Positions 22,755 to 34,168 of a DNA stretch of 64,000 nt are shown here, one piece after another. The translations under genes and the position numbers were made by a program. The notes beneath the pieces were generated by a model. It was given only the letters and a program-made list of their open reading frames with translations, ran no database searches and was not told where the DNA came from. Origin of the DNA: Capra hircus (Eukaryota > Chordata > Mammalia > Artiodactyla > Bovidae); assembly GCF_001704415.2 (NCBI RefSeq), contig NC_030811.1:60005591-60069590 (forward strand), given 5' to 3'. Each line of letters begins with the position of its first letter. Positions within the stretch are counted from its first letter, which is position 1.

Positions 22755-23625
22755 CATTTCACCACCAAAATCCAGAATACTGACAAAACCAAATGCTAGT
22801 GAGGATGTGGAGCAATAGGAACTCTTACACATGGCTAGTGAAAATGCAAAACAGTATAGCCACCTTGAAAGACCGTTTGGTGATTTTTAAAATAAAACTA
22901 AACATACTCATATTATTCTGTCCAGTGACCACATTCTTTGATATTTATCTGAAGGAGCTGAAAACTTATCTTCATACAAAAGCCTATCCATAGATGTTTA
23001 CTGCAGCTTTGTTCTTAATTGCCAAAACTTGGAAGCAACTGAGATGTCTTAGAGTAGGTGAAGGGATAAATGAACTGCAATATATCCAGATGACAGAATA
23101 CTATTCACTGCTGAAAAGAAATGAGCTATCAAGACATGAAAAGCCATGAAAGAAACTTAAATGCATATTACTAAGTGAGAGGAGCCAATCTGATAAAGTC
23201 ATGATTTTCACGATTTCAATTACGTGACATTCTAGGAAAGATAAAACTATAGAGACAGTAAAAAGATAAATTCTTGCCAGGGGAGAATGAGGGCAGTGAG
23301 GGAAAAGAGAGGCAAAGCACAGATAATGTTTAAGGCAGTGCAAATACTCTATATAATACCATAGTGATGGATACATGTCCCTATACATTTGTCCAGACCC
23401 ACAGAATGTACAACAAGCATGAACTGTATGAAAACTGTGGACTTTGAGTGATCACAATGCATCAGTGCAGGTTCATCAACTGGAACAAGTACCACTCTGA
23501 TACGGATGTTGTTAGTGGGGGAGGCTGTGCATATGTGGGGGCAGAGTATACATGGGACATCATTGTACCATCCCCTCAATTTTTCTATGAACCTTAAACT
23601 GTGCTAAAAAAACATAGTCTTAAAA
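22755..23625 (+). mobile_element. Old L1 fragment (ORF2 end and 3' UTR)
   Basis: About 870 bp. It starts in the ORF2 C-terminal region (GTGAGGATGTGGAGCAATAG), continues through a TACTGCAGCTTTGTTC stretch and ATACTATTCACTGC, then the older-type 3' UTR (ATCAACTGGAACAAGTACCA) to GTGCTAAAAAAACATAGTCT. No usable frame. Confidence 0.85.
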
Positions 23626-23881
23626 AATCATTCATAGGGCCCATCTGAACCTAGGATGGAAAAGGAAAATCTATATGTCCTTGACATTTTTCCCAGCAGG
23701 AAAAAGAAGTGAGTAGTAAGCACCAACCTGTCCCAACTACCCCACAGCTCCAGGCTGCCTCCCCAGCCAGGGCAGCATCCACTCCTGAGTTCTACAAAGT
23801 TGCACCTTCCACGGGGTATGATGGTGACGAGAGCAGGAAGGGGGGTTCCCTTGTAGGCTCTTGAGGGAAGAATACCTATGG

Positions 23882-24081
23882 AAGTATGCTCAGTTATGTC
23901 CTTCTCTTTGCGACCCTACGGACTATAGCCCATCAGGCTCCTCTGTCCACCGAACCCTCCAGGCAAGAATCCTGGAGTGGGTTGCCATTTCTTCTCCAGG
24001 GGATCTTCCCAACCCAGGGATTGAACCCAGGTCTCTTGCATTGCAGGCAAATTCTTTACCATATGAACCACCAGGGAAGCC
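23882..24081 (-). mobile_element. Bov-tA SINE (reverse)
   Basis: Reverse Bov-tA, from ATGCTCAGTTATGTCC to the head CACCAGGGAAGCCC, with box B in reverse (GGATTGAACCC). Short candidate duplication AAGTAT/AAGTAC. Confidence 0.94.
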
Positions 24082-25478
24082 CAAGTACAAATTACCAAAT
24101 GCAATTAAGAAAATTCTGGATTCAGAGAAGCTTCATTCCTCCTCTTTCCACTTCTAAGGCATTCTAGTACAAACAAAGTCTCACATCACTCAGGCGCCTC
24201 TCTCTTCCTGCCCAGAATCACCTTTGGTCAGTTCCTCAGCTTTGCTGACAATAGGTTCCTAGGGGAAAAAGGTCCCTGTTCAAAAATGTCTTATTTGAGA
24301 GAAATGATGATTAAATAATAAAACATATAATTATAGAATTCAAAATTGAGTCAGTGCTCTATAGGAAGTAACAAGGAAAGAAAATCAATAAAAGAGGAGC
24401 CTTCAGGATGAAGTACTAAAGAATGAGAGTTATGTGGGCGAGGAAGTATGGGCAGAGAAAAGTGGGGCTGAGACAATGGGAACGGCATGTGCAAGAGCCC
24501 TGCGGCACAGAAACACCACCATTCAAGAAATGAAGGTGCAGCCGACTGACTTCCCTGATCTTGGTAATCACAAGTTTATGGACAGGTATGAATGACATAT
24601 ATCTGTGTCTTCTAAAAGCCTCCAAGTATAAGGACCCTTGTACTTATTTACAGAATAGCATTCAATAAATCAGAGAGAAATTAAGCTGTTAAGGCTGTTA
24701 TATCTGTTACTAATAGTGCTTCAGCTACTTTATCAAATACAAGAAAAATATTGTCTACTATTTATACTAAATTTTGGAATCTTAGTCTTTTTCCTCAAGA
24801 CAAAGGAAAAATTGATAAAATTGAGATAAAAATTAAAGCTACCTGACAATGTCAAACACTTCTGGGTGTACCAGGTGTACTGCACAGTTCCTAAGGGGAA
24901 AGCTATTTTTACTGAAGACAATGGGACATTCAGGAACACTACCATCTAAATTCTATTATACCAACACAAAATGCTTTCTGATTTGGTAGTCAGGCTGCTG
25001 ATACTGGCTAGACTCTAGTCACATGAATACAATTTAAAAATGAAAGTCAGCAGTGATTCACCCAAGTATAAGCATCAGCATATCTGAGGCAAGGCCACCT
25101 TGGGGCATACCTCTATAACTGCTAATTTGGTTTCTATTCGAGAATGGACAAAGGACAGAAGGACAGTTTCAGTTAGCATATTCCAGATAAAAATTCATCT
25201 CTGTGGCTTCTTACCTTGGGGTGACTGGCGATCTGGCCAGGAGGCAGAACATAAGCACCCACTCGATTCAGGCACCCACTTAACAGATAAGTGATGTAGA
25301 GCACGTAAACAGCATTACATTTGGAGTAAGACAAAGGAGGTAAGGTGGATGGGAAAAAAAGGATGAAATTACAATCTTATATTTGGTGGTGAGAAGAGGC
25401 CACCCTGAATCTAGAGGAAGTGAGAGCCAAGGTACATGGCTAAAAGGGGAGCAGATTCCCTGGAGAGGAAACAGCATG
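24082..25478. other. Repeat-poor intron block
   Basis: About 1.4 kb. 24430-24560 resembles a diverged interspersed repeat containing GGCATGTGCAAGAGCCCTGC, family not assigned. No exon seen. Confidence 0.45.
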
Positions 25479-25963
25479 TACAGACAACCCTCACAGATAT
25501 TAAAGATTTGGTTCCAAACCACTGCAATAAAGCAAATACCAAAATAAAGCTAATCACACAAACTTGTGATTTTCCACTGCATATGAAAGTTATGTTTACA
25601 CTATACTATAGTCTATTAAGCGCTCAATAGCATTGTGTCTAAAAAAATGTACATATCTTAATTTAAAAATATATTTGATTGCTAACAAATTCTGACCAGC
25701 AACTGAGCCTTCAGCAAGTCATAATCTTTTTGCTCTTAGGGTTCTTGCCTAGATATTGATGAGTGCTGACTGACCAGTGTGGTGTTACTGAAGGCTGGGG
25801 TAGCTGTGGCAATTTCTTAAAACAACAATGAAGTCGACCCCATTGATTGACTCCTCCTTTCATGAATAATTCTTCTGTAGCATGCAATGCTGTTTGATAG
25901 CATTTACCCAAAGTAGAACTTCTTTCAAAATTGGAGTCAGTTCTCTCAAACAATGCCACTGCT

Positions 25964-26347
25964 TTATTCTAAGTTTATATGATATTCTAAACACTTTGTT
26001 GTCATTTCAGCAACCTTCACAGCATCTCCACCAGCAAAGGATTCCACCTTAAGAAGCCACTTTCTTTGCTCATCCATAAGGATTTTGTCTCTTAAAGGTT
26101 TATTATGAGATTGCAGCAATTCAGCCACATCTTCAGACTCCACTTCTGATTCTGGTTCTCTTCCTATTTCCACCACATCTGTTGTTACTTCCTCCACTGA
26201 ACTCTTGAACTCCTGAAAGTCATCCATGAGAGCTGGAATCAGCTTCTTCCAAACTCCTGTCAATGTTGATATTTTGACCTCTTCCCATGAATCACAAACT
26301 TTCCTTATGGCATCCAGAATGGCAAATCCTTTCCAGAAAATTTTCAA
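25964..26347 (-). pseudogene. Tigger transposase, C-terminal fragment
   Basis: 127-codon open frame whose product contains FAILDAIRKVCDSWEEVKIS and LTGVWKKLIPALMDDFQEF, characteristic of the C-terminal part of pogo/Tigger transposases after the DDE catalytic domain. The continuation with SNFERSSTLGKCYQTALHAT lies in another frame at 25711-25959. This is decayed transposon sequence and not a domesticated gene. Confidence 0.9.
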
Positions 26348-26756
26348 TTTAGAGATAACAACAGAGGAGTCACTGTCTATGGCAACTATAGCCTCATGTA
26401 ATGTATTTCTTAAATGATAAGACTTGAAAATGGAAATTACTCCTTAATCCATGGGCTGCAGAATGGATGGTGTGTTAGCAGGCATGAAAACATTACTCTC
26501 CACCACAGCTCTTAGGTCAATTGTCAATGACCAGTATAATTTTGAAATGAAATTTTCTTTTCTGGGCAGCAGGTGTCAACACAAGCTTAAAATATTCAGG
26601 AAATCATGCTGTAAACAAACAAGCTGCAATACAGGCTTTGTTGTTCCACTAATAGAGTACAGGCATAGTAGACTTAGTATTACGAATTCTTCAGGGCCCT
26701 CGGATTTTCAGAATGGTAAATGAGCATTTTCATCAAGTCACCAGCTGCATTAGCAC

Positions 26757-26990
26757 CTAAAAAGAGCATTCTTTGAAACTTGATTTCCCCTCTCTAGCTA
26801 TGAAAGTCCTAGATGGCATCTTCTTCCAACAGAAGCCTATTTTGTCTTCATCAAAAATCTCTTGTTTGGTATAGTCACCTTCATTCACTGTCTTAGCTAG
26901 ATCTTCTGGATAACTTGCTGCAGCTTCTACATCAGCACTTGTGCTTACCCTTGCATTTTGATGGAGATGACTTCTTTCCTTAAACCTCAT
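26757..26990 (-). pseudogene. Tigger transposase, start of DDE catalytic domain
   Basis: 77-codon frame beginning [12 protein letters not shown] and including [20 protein letters not shown] sequence, then [19 protein letters not shown]. The family motif is N-V-D-E-T. Here the catalytic Asp is still present (third residue of DEDK) but the following Glu-Thr is lost. The second catalytic Asp region at about 26510-26535 (minus strand, IDN-like) runs into a stop, so the nuclease is dead. Confidence 0.88.
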
Positions 26991-27059
26991 GAATCAACTT
27001 TTGCTAGTTTCAAACCTTTCTTCTGCAACTTCCTCACCTCTCTCAACCTCTACAGAATT

Positions 27060-27300
27060 GAAGAAAGTTAGGGCTTTGCTCTGAATTAGTCTTTGTCTTA
27101 AAGGGAATGTTGTGGCTGGTTTGATCTTCTATCCAGACCACTAAAACTTTTCCCATATCAGCAATAAGTCTGTCTAGCTTTGTTATAATCCATGTGTTAA
27201 TGGGAGTAGCACCTCTAATTTTCTTCAAAAAGTTTTCCTCTGCATTCACAGCTTGACTAACTGGTTCAAGAGGCATAGCTTTTGGCCTATCTGCCTTTGA
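27060..27300 (-). pseudogene. Tigger transposase, N-terminal DNA-binding part
   Basis: Codes for a decayed CENP-B-like helix-turn-helix region, including KLDRLIADMGKVLVVWIEDQ and QTSHNIPFK. The open frame runs upstream into the inserted BovB, so an apparent fusion protein is only an artefact of nesting. Confidence 0.85.
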
Positions 27301-27302
27301 AT

Positions 27303-27656
27303 AGCGGTGCTGGAGAAGACTCTTGAGAGTTCCTTGGACTACAAGGAGATCAAGCCAGTCAATCCTATAGGATATCAACCCTGAATACTCATTGGAAGGA
27401 CTGATGCTGAAGCTGAAGTTCCAATACTTTGGCCACCTGAATGTGAAGCGCCTACTAATTTGAAAAGACCCTGATGCTGGGAAAGATTGAAGGCAAAACG
27501 AGAATAGGGCAGCAGAAGATGAAATGGTTAGATAGTATCACGGATTCAATGAACATGAATCTGAGCAAAGTGTGGGAGATAGTGAAGGACAGGGAAGCCT
27601 GGCGTGTTGCAGTTCATGGGGTCACAAAGAGTCAGATATACAATTGAACAACAACA
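27303..27656 (+). mobile_element. BovB 3'-end copy inserted in Tigger
   Basis: 354 bp of BovB 3' end (GGTGCTGGAGAAGACTCTTG through GTCACAAAGAGTCAGATATA), ending in an ACAACAACA tail. The Tigger sequence on each side repeats GCCTTTGAAT / GCTTTCAAT (27293-27302 and 27657-27665), a target-site duplication that has since diverged. Confidence 0.93.
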
Positions 27657-28139
27657 GCTTTCAATATATCTTCCTAACTAAGCTTAATTATTTTTAGCTT
27701 TTGATTTAAAGTGAGAGACGTGTAACAGTTCCTTTCTCCTGAACATTTACAGGCCATTGTAGGGTCATTAATTGGCCAACTTCAGTCCGGAAACATATAG
27801 CATTTATTGCTGAAGTTTGTCATCTTATACAGCCATGGTTCATGCAACCCTAAACTATTACAATAGTAACATCTAAGATGACTGATCACATATTATATTT
27901 TATAAAATATGATAATGATGAAAAACCTTCTGAAGTATTATAAGAATTACCACAGAGACACAAAAGGAACAGATGCTATTAGAAAAATATTGATTGACTT
28001 GTTTGACAGAGAGTTGCCTCAAACATTCAATTAGTTAAAAAAATAATGCCACCAATATCTGCAAAGAGCAATAAAATGAGGTATGCCTGTACCAGACCCA
28101 GAGATTGGAATGCACCTGGAATGTACAAAGTAGACAGAA

Positions 28140-28530
28140 TGCTATGAACTGAACAGTATCTCTCCCTACCCCAGTGTGTATGCTAAAGGTCTAAACCTCG
28201 GTCTTCCAAAATGTGATTATATTGGGAGATAAAGCTTTTAAAGCAGCAAGAAAATGAGGCCAGTAGCATGGGGCTCAAATCCAATACAACTGAGGTCCTT
28301 ATAAGAAGAAGAGAAAGAGACACCAGGGATGTGAGTACACAGCAGAATGGCCACAGGAGGACACAGTAAAAAGGCCTTTGTCTGCAAACCAAGGAAAGAG
28401 GCCTCAAGAGGAACCAACCCACTGGCACCTTGACCTCAGACCTCCAGCCTCCAGAATTGTTAAAGGATATGTTTCTATTGTCTGAGCCACCGCATGTTTT
28501 GTTATGGCAGTCCTAGTAAACTAATAACCA
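28140..28530 (+). mobile_element. Solo LTR, MaLR-like (MLT1/MST group)
   Basis: About 390 bp. It starts TGCTATGAACTGAACAG and contains a TGGGAGATAAAGCTTTTAAAG stretch (quoted in part), CCTTATAAGAAGAAGAGAAA, CTTGACCTCAGACCTCCAGC, and ends TTATGGCAGTCCTAGTAAAC. This is the typical layout of an ERVL-MaLR LTR of the mammalian radiation. There is no internal retroviral sequence next to it. The subfamily is uncertain. Confidence 0.65.
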
Positions 28531-28535
28531 AGGGG

Positions 28536-28950
28536 AACTTCATCAACTGGATAAAGAACATCTATAAAAACTCTACAGCTAACAACATCCTTTTTTTTTT
28601 TAAAAAAACTGGTTTCATTCACTTTTTTATTCCCTTTATAAAAAGCTAACAACATCCTTAACGGTAAAAAAACTTAGCTCTTTCCCCCTAACATCAGGAT
28701 TAAGGCTGGATATTCCTTCTGACTTATTCAACATCTTATTGGAAATCCTAGCTAATGCAATAAGATAAGAAAAGGATATGAAAAGTACACGGATTGAGAA
28801 AGAAGAAATAAAACTGTTGGTGCACATGATTATTTATCTACAATCTTTCAAAGGACAAAAAAAAAAAAAATCCTGGAACTAATAGTCAATTATAGCAAGA
28901 CAGTAGGATACTGGCTTCATTAAATCCAACAAAGTGCCACATTAATTAGC
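28536..28950 (+). mobile_element. L1 ORF2 fragment with a small internal insertion
   Basis: Matches the ORF2 region preceding and including the RT palm: ATCTATAAAAACTCTACAGC, CAACATCTTATTGGAAATCC. It is split by a 51-bp insertion at 28593-28643. Highly decayed, both ends truncated. Confidence 0.8.
28577..28659. repeat. 51-bp oligo(T)-headed insert with 16-bp duplication
   Basis: The 16-mer AGCTAACAACATCCTT occurs at 28577-28592 and 28644-28659, bracketing 51 bp that begins with a run of T. Read on the minus strand, the insert ends in oligo(A), the signature of a target-primed reverse transcription product. The source RNA is not identifiable at this length. Confidence 0.75.
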
Positions 28951-31439
28951 AAGATGTTAAAAACATGAGAGACTGTGTGGGAGAGGGACTGAAGTGGTAA
29001 TATATGGGAACTCTTGGTACTTGCTGCTTAATTTTTCTGTTAACCTAAAACCGATTTAAAAATAATGTCCATTATTTAAAAATAACTTAAAGAGCTAAAG
29101 GGGCCTATAACACTTTCCACTTAGATACACAGAAGAGAGGGGATTCCCAGAAACTTTTCACCTCTTAAAGGGACAGGCAAAAGTGAATAGCAGCTCTTGG
29201 AACTTTATAGCATGGCACAGCAACTACAGCAGAAAGAGGAGCAGCCACACCATACCCCCAGCACAGCAGCTACTCAGCCCTCCACAATGAAGGTAGAAAG
29301 TGCATAATTAAAAGGGGAACTTAGCTGATGACAGCAGAAAGGAGACAACCTGTCACAGAGCAGGTACTCAATAAAAATGTATTTGTTTAACTAGAATAAT
29401 GAGACAAACAATGGACAATGTGGACTGAGAAAGAATGGATGTGGAGAAGGAATGAGAAGACATGACTGGGTCTAAGGATAGACCCAGGACAGTCCGTGTT
29501 GACTAAGGGTTTAGCTGATACCCTAATGAGCACAGCGTCATCCACACATGAGGTTGCTTGCAGTTTCTAACCTTGCAATTCACACTGGGCCTCGTTTGTA
29601 CTGTGTCAACTGCATAGAGTTCCTTCTATTGTTTGGTTACATTTTCTTTTATCAAGCAATCCATCCTTGTGTTTTAAAATCCCACTATGTTTTACAGTTT
29701 AAAAACAACAACAACAACAAAAACCCTTTAGATATAGCTCAGTAAAAAGTTCCAAACCTAATACCCAGCTTGGGTTGGTGCAGAGGAAAACGGAACAAGT
29801 AACTACCAGGTTTAGACCTGCTTCAGATCCCAGTTACTGAAGTAGGTACCGAAAGAACCCAGGTGGTGAAGACTCAGGGCAGATGCACTGCTCTATCTAG
29901 CAATTGTTCACGCGTGTGGAACCTGCCTTCACTCCTAAGATGACGGGTTGTCTGAGATAAAACCAAGCTCGTGCTGAACAATGATCTCATCCTGAGGCCT
30001 GAAGTATTCCATTCAAATCACTGGATTTGGAAGTCAGAAATTCTGCTTTCCAGTGCAATTAGTAAATCTAATCAGATACATTCACACTCTCAAGGGGTCC
30101 TGATTGTTTGGCAGTAACAGCTTCGTTATTCACAATCAATGAAATTAATGCCACTATTTTTAAAACATGAAAAAACTGTACACAAAAATAAGCCTTCAGG
30201 CTGCAGACCTTGGTCAAAGGAAGAGTCAAAATAAAAAGTAAAGACTAAAGTATTTAAATGAATAATTAGACAAAGATTAAAGTCCCAGCAAGGCTTTGCC
30301 TTGAGGTCCTTGTTATCCTATGGATTCTGTGCCCCAGATAACCTAGAAAGAAAACATCACCCTAATAAAAAAGGTTCCTTTACATGAAAACTCTGTGTTT
30401 AACTGGCAACATATAATTTCATTAAAAAAAATTAGGAGCAATTGCTGCTGTAAAGCCGTTTCAGGGACAAGGGGAGGGAGGGATCTGTCAGCATAGGGGA
30501 ACAAAAAAAATGATGTGCCACCAAGCTTTATTCCAATCATTTACTTCATAGTTAAGTTTAATTACACATTACACACTGTCTTGTAATTATGCCACTTGGG
30601 AAACTGCCAATTTTCCCCTTGAAATGTTAAAAGTTCCTTAATTTATTTTAAAGGCTCATCATTGCCTCCATCAGCACCCCGTTAGTGCATGAGGGATACT
30701 CGGTTTCTGTGCCCCTTTATGTGCAGGCTGTGGTCAGCAAGAATTCCATTGCGTGGTCTGACGCACAGCCAGAGGGCTGACTGTGCGGAAAGCCCCCAGA
30801 CACTGGGCTCATGTATTTATAATCATATCTGATGACTTTTTTTCTTTAATATTTACAGCAAGAGAATTTGAGAAACATGCCTAATCTTTTCCTCTACTCT
30901 TGGGAGGTTGAAATTAAAGTCCTTTATTCTCAGCAAGAGAACAAATACCGAATACAGGATGAAGCACCTGCTCTCCAGGAGCTGACAAGGCTGGAAAGAC
31001 AACATTCAGCACAGAAATATGAAGCCCCCAGGAGACAGGACAGTAACCAAGTATAACTTTATGCACCAGGAAAAGAAAAAGTCAAGTAAGAGATGTTGAG
31101 CACCCATTGTGTGATGACAGTGCACCCAGAAATTCACAAAGGTTGCCAATATCACAGCCACTAAGTCAGGTCCCTCAGGTAGCAGGCAGACAACTAGAAT
31201 TCATAAAGCAGCCAAACAGAATGTAACAGGGAGTCCTGGAGCTCGCAATTCTTTTGGACAGAGAGTGCAGGCCCTGCCACAGGCAATTTAAATTCTCTTC
31301 TCATTAAAAACACTGTGTCAGGTGAGCAAAATAACTCCTTAGAACTTACTTGATTTGCAGTTGCAAACTCTATATGAATCTATGACCCCTAAAAGGCACA
31401 GGGTATGGACACGAAGTATGGAAGCAAACTCTTCAGTGT
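28951..31439. other. Longest repeat-poor intron block (left half)
   Basis: About 2.5 kb with no recognised ruminant retroposon. It has a short (AAC)n run at 29703-29720. The segment 30240-30860 is AT-rich and unique, with several TAATTA/TTAATT-type motifs (for example TTTAATTACACATTACACAC). No exon was recognised. Confidence 0.5.
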
Positions 31440-32285
31440 TAAACTCAGCTCTAGCACAAGCACTTCCTTCAGTTCAGTTCAGTTCAGTCGCTCAGTCATG
31501 TCCGACTCTTTGCGACCTCATGAACTGCAGCACGCCAGGCCTCCCTGTCCATCACCAACTCCCGGAGTCCATCGAGTTGGTGATGCCATCCAGCCGTCTC
31601 ATCCTCTGTCGTCCCCTTCTCCTCCCGCCCCCAATCCCTCCCAGCATCAGAGTCTTTTCCAGTTGAGTCAACTCTTCGCATGAGGTGGCCAAAGTACTGG
31701 AGTTTCAGCTTTAGCATCAGTCCTTCCAATGAACATCCAGGACTGATCTCCTTTAGAATGAACTGGTTGGATCTCCTTGCAGTCCAAGGGACTCTCAAGA
31801 GTCTTCTCCAACACCACAGTTCAAAAGCATCAATTCTTCGGCGCTCAGCGTTCTTCACAGTCCAACTCTCACATCTATACATGACCACTGGAAAAACCAT
31901 AGCCTTGACTAGACAGACCCTTGTTGGCAATGTAATGTCTCTGCTTTTCACTATGCTGTCTAGGTTGATCATAACTTTCCTTCCAAGGAATAAGCGTCTT
32001 TTAATTTCATGGCTGCAATCACCATCTGCAGTGATTTTGGAGCCCAGAAAAATAAAGTCTGACACTGTTTCCACTGTTTCCCCATGTATTTCCCATGAAG
32101 TGATGGGACCAGATGCCATGATCTTAGTTTTCTAAATGTTGAGCTTTAAGCCAACTTTTTCACTCTCCTCTTCCTTAGCTGGTGTAATCCTGCCTGTGTA
32201 TCAGTTTCCCCATCCACAAAATGGAAATAATGACAGTGTCAACCTGAGTGAGTTGATGTTGAACATGAATATTGAAAGGGATTTC
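31440..32285 (+). repeat. MIR SINE split by a BovB
   Basis: Left part AACTCAGCTCTAGCACAAGC (31440-31469), right part GTATCAGTTTCCCCATCCAC and AAATGGAAATAATGACAGTG (32170-32285). Joined, they follow the MIR order. The gap between them is exactly the BovB at 31470-32169. Confidence 0.7.
31470..32169 (-). mobile_element. BovB 3' half (reverse), inserted in MIR
   Basis: 700 bp of BovB, minus orientation, covering the RT C-terminal half and the 3' end. The residual frame at 31496-32119 (207 codons, with a deletion-induced frameshift near the C-terminus) includes VSDFIFLGSKITADGDCSHE and WCWRRLLRVPWTARRS. It is flanked by the 7-bp duplication CTTCCTT (31463-31469 and 32170-32176). Same orientation as ELMO1. 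Confidence 0.95.
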
Positions 32286-32297
32286 TCTTCCTTTGCC

Positions 32298-32514
32298 TGT
32301 GTGCAGTTGCTTCAGTTGTGTCTGACTCTTTGCAACCCTACAGACTGTAGCCTGCCAGCTCCTCTGTCCACGGGATTCTCCAGGCAAGAATACTGGAGTG
32401 AGTTGCCATGCTCTCCCCAAGGGAGTCTTCTCAAACCTGAGATTGAACTGATGTCTCTTATGTCTGCTGCATTGACCGGCAGGTTCTTTACCACTAGCAC
32501 CACCTGGGAAGCCC
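32298..32514 (-). mobile_element. Bov-tA SINE (reverse)
   Basis: Reverse Bov-tA from GCAGTTGCTTCAGTTGTGTC to CACCACCTGGGAAGCCCC. Confidence 0.94.
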
Positions 32515-32550
32515 CTCTCTTTGCTTTGATGCTTTTTAGCATCTGCAAAT

Positions 32551-32821
32551 GGAGAAGGCAATGGCAACCCACTCCAGTACTCTTGCCTGGAAAATCCCAT
32601 GGATGGAGGAGCCTGGTGAGCTACATCCATGGGGTCGCTAAGAGTTGGACACGACTGAGCAACTTCACTTTCACTTTTCACTTTCATGCATTGGAGAAGG
32701 AAATGGCAACCCACTCCAGTGTTCTTGCCTGGAGAATCCCAGGGACGGCGGAGCCTGGTTGGCTGCCGTCTATGGGGTCGCACAGAGTTGGACACGACTG
32801 AAGCAACTTAGCAGCAGCAGC
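32551..32821 (+). mobile_element. Bov-A2 SINE dimer
   Basis: Forward dimer GGAGAAGGCAATGGCAACCC ... connector CACTTTTCACTTTCATGCAT ... ending in (AGC)n. Duplication AGCATCTG at 32538-32545 and 32822-32829, with a similar AAATG following on both sides. Confidence 0.95.
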
Positions 32822-33489
32822 AGCATCTGAGAAAATGAACTGTTTTTTATTTTCAGTGTGAATATGTCTTCCTCTGAGAAAGATATAAGTAATAACAGAA
32901 ACATCTCATTTGTACTCTTTTGGCTGTTAATTGCAGCATATTTAAATAGCTTATCTGACTTTTTTAGGGTCTAGGATTAATGAACAGCATGCTTCTGTCT
33001 GGCTATAATGCCAAGAGGTTTTGAACCTTCTGAAATTCTTCTGCTTGTCACTTCTCCTGTCACTAGTCTGAAACTAATGACCACATCTGCAATCTGGAAA
33101 GCTTTGTAGTGATTCCTTCACCAGGCTTGATTACCCCTTTAAATAGCATGCTGTGAGTAGCAATCAAATATGTGGTTATATGACAATATATAGGAAAAAG
33201 ACAGCCTCAGTTTTCAAAGGATTTACAATCTAATAAACTGTGATATTTATATAAAGTCTGTAGTAAAATGGAAGAAGTTGTCACCTCTCTTCCTTTTAGG
33301 AACAACCTTCTGATCATGCTAGATTTAGGAAAATCAGAACTGAGTATAAACACTTGTTTGATGGTCCCATCAACTTCCTGTGTCTTTTAAGCATTCCTCT
33401 GATTCTGCCCCTTTACCCATCATGTCAGGAAGAACAGACCTGTTGTATTCATCACAATCCAAGCCCTGAGAAAGGAGGCTGCACAATGC

Positions 33490-33650
33490 AAAGAGCCTAA
33501 GATTTGGAAGCCAAAACATAAGTTCAAAGTCAGCTGGTCTCCTGGCTGTTTGACCTAGTGGAGCTCTTAGTACTTCTCTAAGTCCCAGTTCCTGAATCTC
33601 TGTGATAACACATCCATCTCACTTGAAGACTGAGCTAAACATATGGAGCA
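33490..33650 (+). repeat. MIR SINE fragment (forward)
   Basis: AAGATTTGGAAGCCAAAACA, TTCAAAGTCAGCTGG, GGCTGTTTGACCTAG, TTCTCTAAGTCCCAGTTCCT follow the MIR order from the head-proximal to the core region. Confidence 0.6.
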
Positions 33651-34168
33651 CATCTTATGTTACCGAACCTGTACTAGGTACTTATTTTCTCTGAACAATC
33701 AGGGGAAGACAAGTATTACCATAAAGAATTACTTCCATCCTGAAATGACCTCTTTAGTTTAGCATTTTTCTCAGGTATTTTTTCCAATCCCAGTTCCTCC
33801 CCAGACCTGACCATTGTGTGCTGGGAATCCTTAGTTTTTTCCTTATGACCTCCTGCTTTGTGGCTAAATCTTGGCTCCCACAATAGCCAGTATGCGTCTT
33901 GAACCAAAAGAAAACAAGTCATTTGGCCTCAGTAGTTTCCAGTGAATAATTAAATACAGCAAGAATATATGTTCTAAGACCAAAGGTTTTATTTCCAATG
34001 GAGTCACTAAGCTTCTTTCTTTCAAGATACTAAGAATTGTCATTCCAGGGAGTAAAAAGAAAAGCAAGATGAAACAATACACTACATGCTGTTATCTGTC
34101 TCTGAGTTGACAGCAGAATCATGGGAGTGAGCCAAGCACCACCCTCCACCTCTCACAGAGAGAGCCTT

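Larger units (their letters stand above)
25481..28089 (-). mobile_element. Tigger-type (pogo/Tc1-mariner) DNA transposon, near full length
   Basis: Both ends are present. The right end is GAGGTATGCCTG (28078-28089) and the left end is the diverged inverted copy CAGACAACCCTC (25481-25492). Both are followed by TA (25479-25480 and 28090-28091), the expected target duplication for this superfamily. Subterminal sequence (CACTGCAATAAAGC) and the pogo-type transposase also fit Tigger1/2. Excluding the BovB insert at 27303-27656 the element is about 2.25 kb, near the family length of about 2.4 kb. It lies in the same orientation as ELMO1 and is immobile, with frameshifts and stops. Confidence 0.94.

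Noticed and set aside
27043..27378. Apparent BovB-Tigger fusion protein frame (111 codons)
   Set aside because: The frame crosses the junction of a nested insertion. Both parts are decayed and there is no sign of a promoter or splicing.
28140..28530. Full endogenous retrovirus
   Set aside because: Only one LTR-like segment is visible. The neighbouring sequence is Tigger on one side and L1 on the other, with no gag, pol or env remains.
31496..32119. 207-codon minus-strand frame as a gene
   Set aside because: It is the C-terminal part of BovB RT in a truncated copy inserted in a MIR.
32136..32801. 221-codon plus-strand frame and the 206-codon opposite frame
   Set aside because: Both cross BovB, MIR, Bov-tA and Bov-A2 in succession. 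These are chance frames through repeats.
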